Assembly: GCA_012842645.1 (NCBI GenBank)
Contig: DUSJ01000062.1
Coordinates: 1-7,224 of the forward strand
Length of the DNA: 7,224 nt
Reading direction: 5' to 3'
From: Clostridiaceae bacterium
GTDB lineage: Bacteria > Bacillota > Clostridia > DSM-8532
A program made the translations under genes and the position numbers. The notes under the pieces were generated by a model, which worked only from the letters and a program-made list of their open reading frames with translations, ran no database searches and was not told the DNA's origin. This document shows positions 6,545 through 7,224 of this stretch, piece by piece (the stretch's first letter is position 1; each line of letters opens with the position of its first letter).

Positions 6545-7224
6545 TTAATTCAGCTGGGAACGTCTGACTATGGTGTTGGTTATGCAGCTCTGCGGGCAGA
6601 CCTCGGCGCATTTGCCGCAGTTTACGCATTTTACCGGATCTATCACTGCCACGTTGTTGTCCATTGAAATAGCCGTTTCAGGACATACCCTCACGCATTT
6701 CTGGCACGCTATGCAGCCAACCCTGCAGTTCTTCTTCGATATAACGCCCTTGTCATGGTTGGAGCATTTAACCGTGAAACCCGACAGCACCGGGACAAGC
6801 TTTATTATCCCTTTCGGGCATTCTTTCACGCAATTGCCGCAGCCTGTACACTTTTCAGGAATTATCCTGGCCAGTCCTTTTTCAACGACTATGGCATCAA
6901 ACTGGCATACTTTTTTACAGCTTCCAAGGCCAACGCAGCCATAACTGCATGCGTCCATGCCTCCCGCAAGCGCATGCGCCGCATGACAGTCCTCTATCCC
7001 CATATAGCTATACTTTTTGACGGCATTGTCATCGTTGCCCTGGCACTTGACCCTGGCAACCATTACATCGATGGAGCCTTCATCGATACCCAGAAAATCG
7101 GCGATGGCGTTTACCACCGGAATACCCCCCACCGGGCAGCGGCTGGGATGGACTCCATCATTCACTATGGCCTCCGCCAAACCGTCGCAGCCGGAAAACC
7201 CACAGGCGCCGCAGTTGGCGCCGG
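6545..7224 (-). CDS. rnfB: RnfB subunit of the Rnf ferredoxin:NAD+ oxidoreductase (C-terminal part, cut by window edge)
   Basis: RnfB is the iron-sulfur subunit that takes electrons from ferredoxin into the membrane Rnf complex, which passes them to NAD+ and pumps Na+ or H+. The 225 visible residues lack the N-terminal membrane anchor, outside the window. They open with the RnfB-specific cluster motif GANCGACGFSGCDG and its distal Cys in SRCPVGG. KCQG and DCHAAHALAGG follow, then CSYGCVGLGSCKKVC. Next come CTGCGNCVKECP, CRVGCIACQKCVRVCP and CVNCGKCAEVCP, each a 4Fe-4S-type site. CKKVC is followed by Gln where Pro is usual. An in-frame TTG at 7180 is not the start, because the conserved motif lies upstream of it. 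rnfB is normally the last gene of the rnf operon, which fits the hairpin just downstream. The rest of the operon is expected beyond the right edge. The HPr-like and uvrC units are separate. Confidence 0.95.
   Translation of the reverse strand, partial: GANCGACGFSGCDGLAEAIVNDGVHPSRCPVGGIPVVNAIADFLGIDEGSIDVMVARVKCQGNDDNAVKKYSYMGIEDCHAAHALAGGMDACSYGCVGLGSCKKVCQFDAIVVEKGLARIIPEKCTGCGNCVKECPKGIIKLVPVLSGFTVKCSNHDKGVISKKNCRVGCIACQKCVRVCPETAISMDNNVAVIDPVKCVNCGKCAEVCPQSCITNTIVRRSQLN

Overview
The window looks like a chromosomal core-gene stretch from an anaerobic, endospore-forming member of the Clostridia (Firmicutes). Three things suggest this: gpr (the spore germination protease), an RnfB subunit of the clostridial type (ferredoxin:NAD+ oxidoreductase), and a Crh/HPr-like regulator. 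Shine-Dalgarno sequences are strong (GGAGG type), TTG and ATG starts are both used, and intrinsic terminators are frequent. I cannot name the species from the sequence alone.

Seven of the eight genes are on the minus strand. Reading in their direction of transcription (right to left): the C-terminal part of rnfB (7224-6545, cut by the window edge) ends at a hairpin (6461-6495). Next come ppa (family I inorganic pyrophosphatase, 6366-5836) and then the only plus-strand gene, a DUF192 protein (5434-5790). That gene is convergent with ppa, and the two share a long hairpin at 5790-5826. A 313-base divergent gap (5121-5433) follows. It holds the promoter and structured leader of an HPr/Crh-like gene (5120-4857) and an inverted repeat ahead of the DUF192 gene. 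The HPr-like gene ends at a textbook terminator (4812-4837), whose U-tract overlaps the -35 box of a good uvrC promoter. uvrC (4760-2934) runs to a composite palindromic repeat (2858-2940) that contains its stop codon. Beyond a 266-base gap with a candidate sigma-G promoter lies the cluster gpr (2667-1663), a membrane-anchored Amidase_3 protein (1564-671) and ligA (669 to the window edge). The amidase and ligA are separated by one base.

Functionally the window combines DNA repair and replication (uvrC, ligA), spore germination and cell wall (gpr, amidase), energy metabolism (rnfB, ppa) and carbon regulation (the HPr-like gene). I see no phage, insertion sequence with a transposase, CRISPR array, tRNA or rRNA.

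The points most worth a second look are: an HPr paralogue with Glu at position 15 in place of the phosphorylatable His but Ser46 retained; the interleaved, mutually exclusive stems in its leader; the palindromic repeat with perfect 15-bp inverted ends at the end of uvrC; and a sporulation-type promoter that could carry transcription from gpr through the amidase into ligA.
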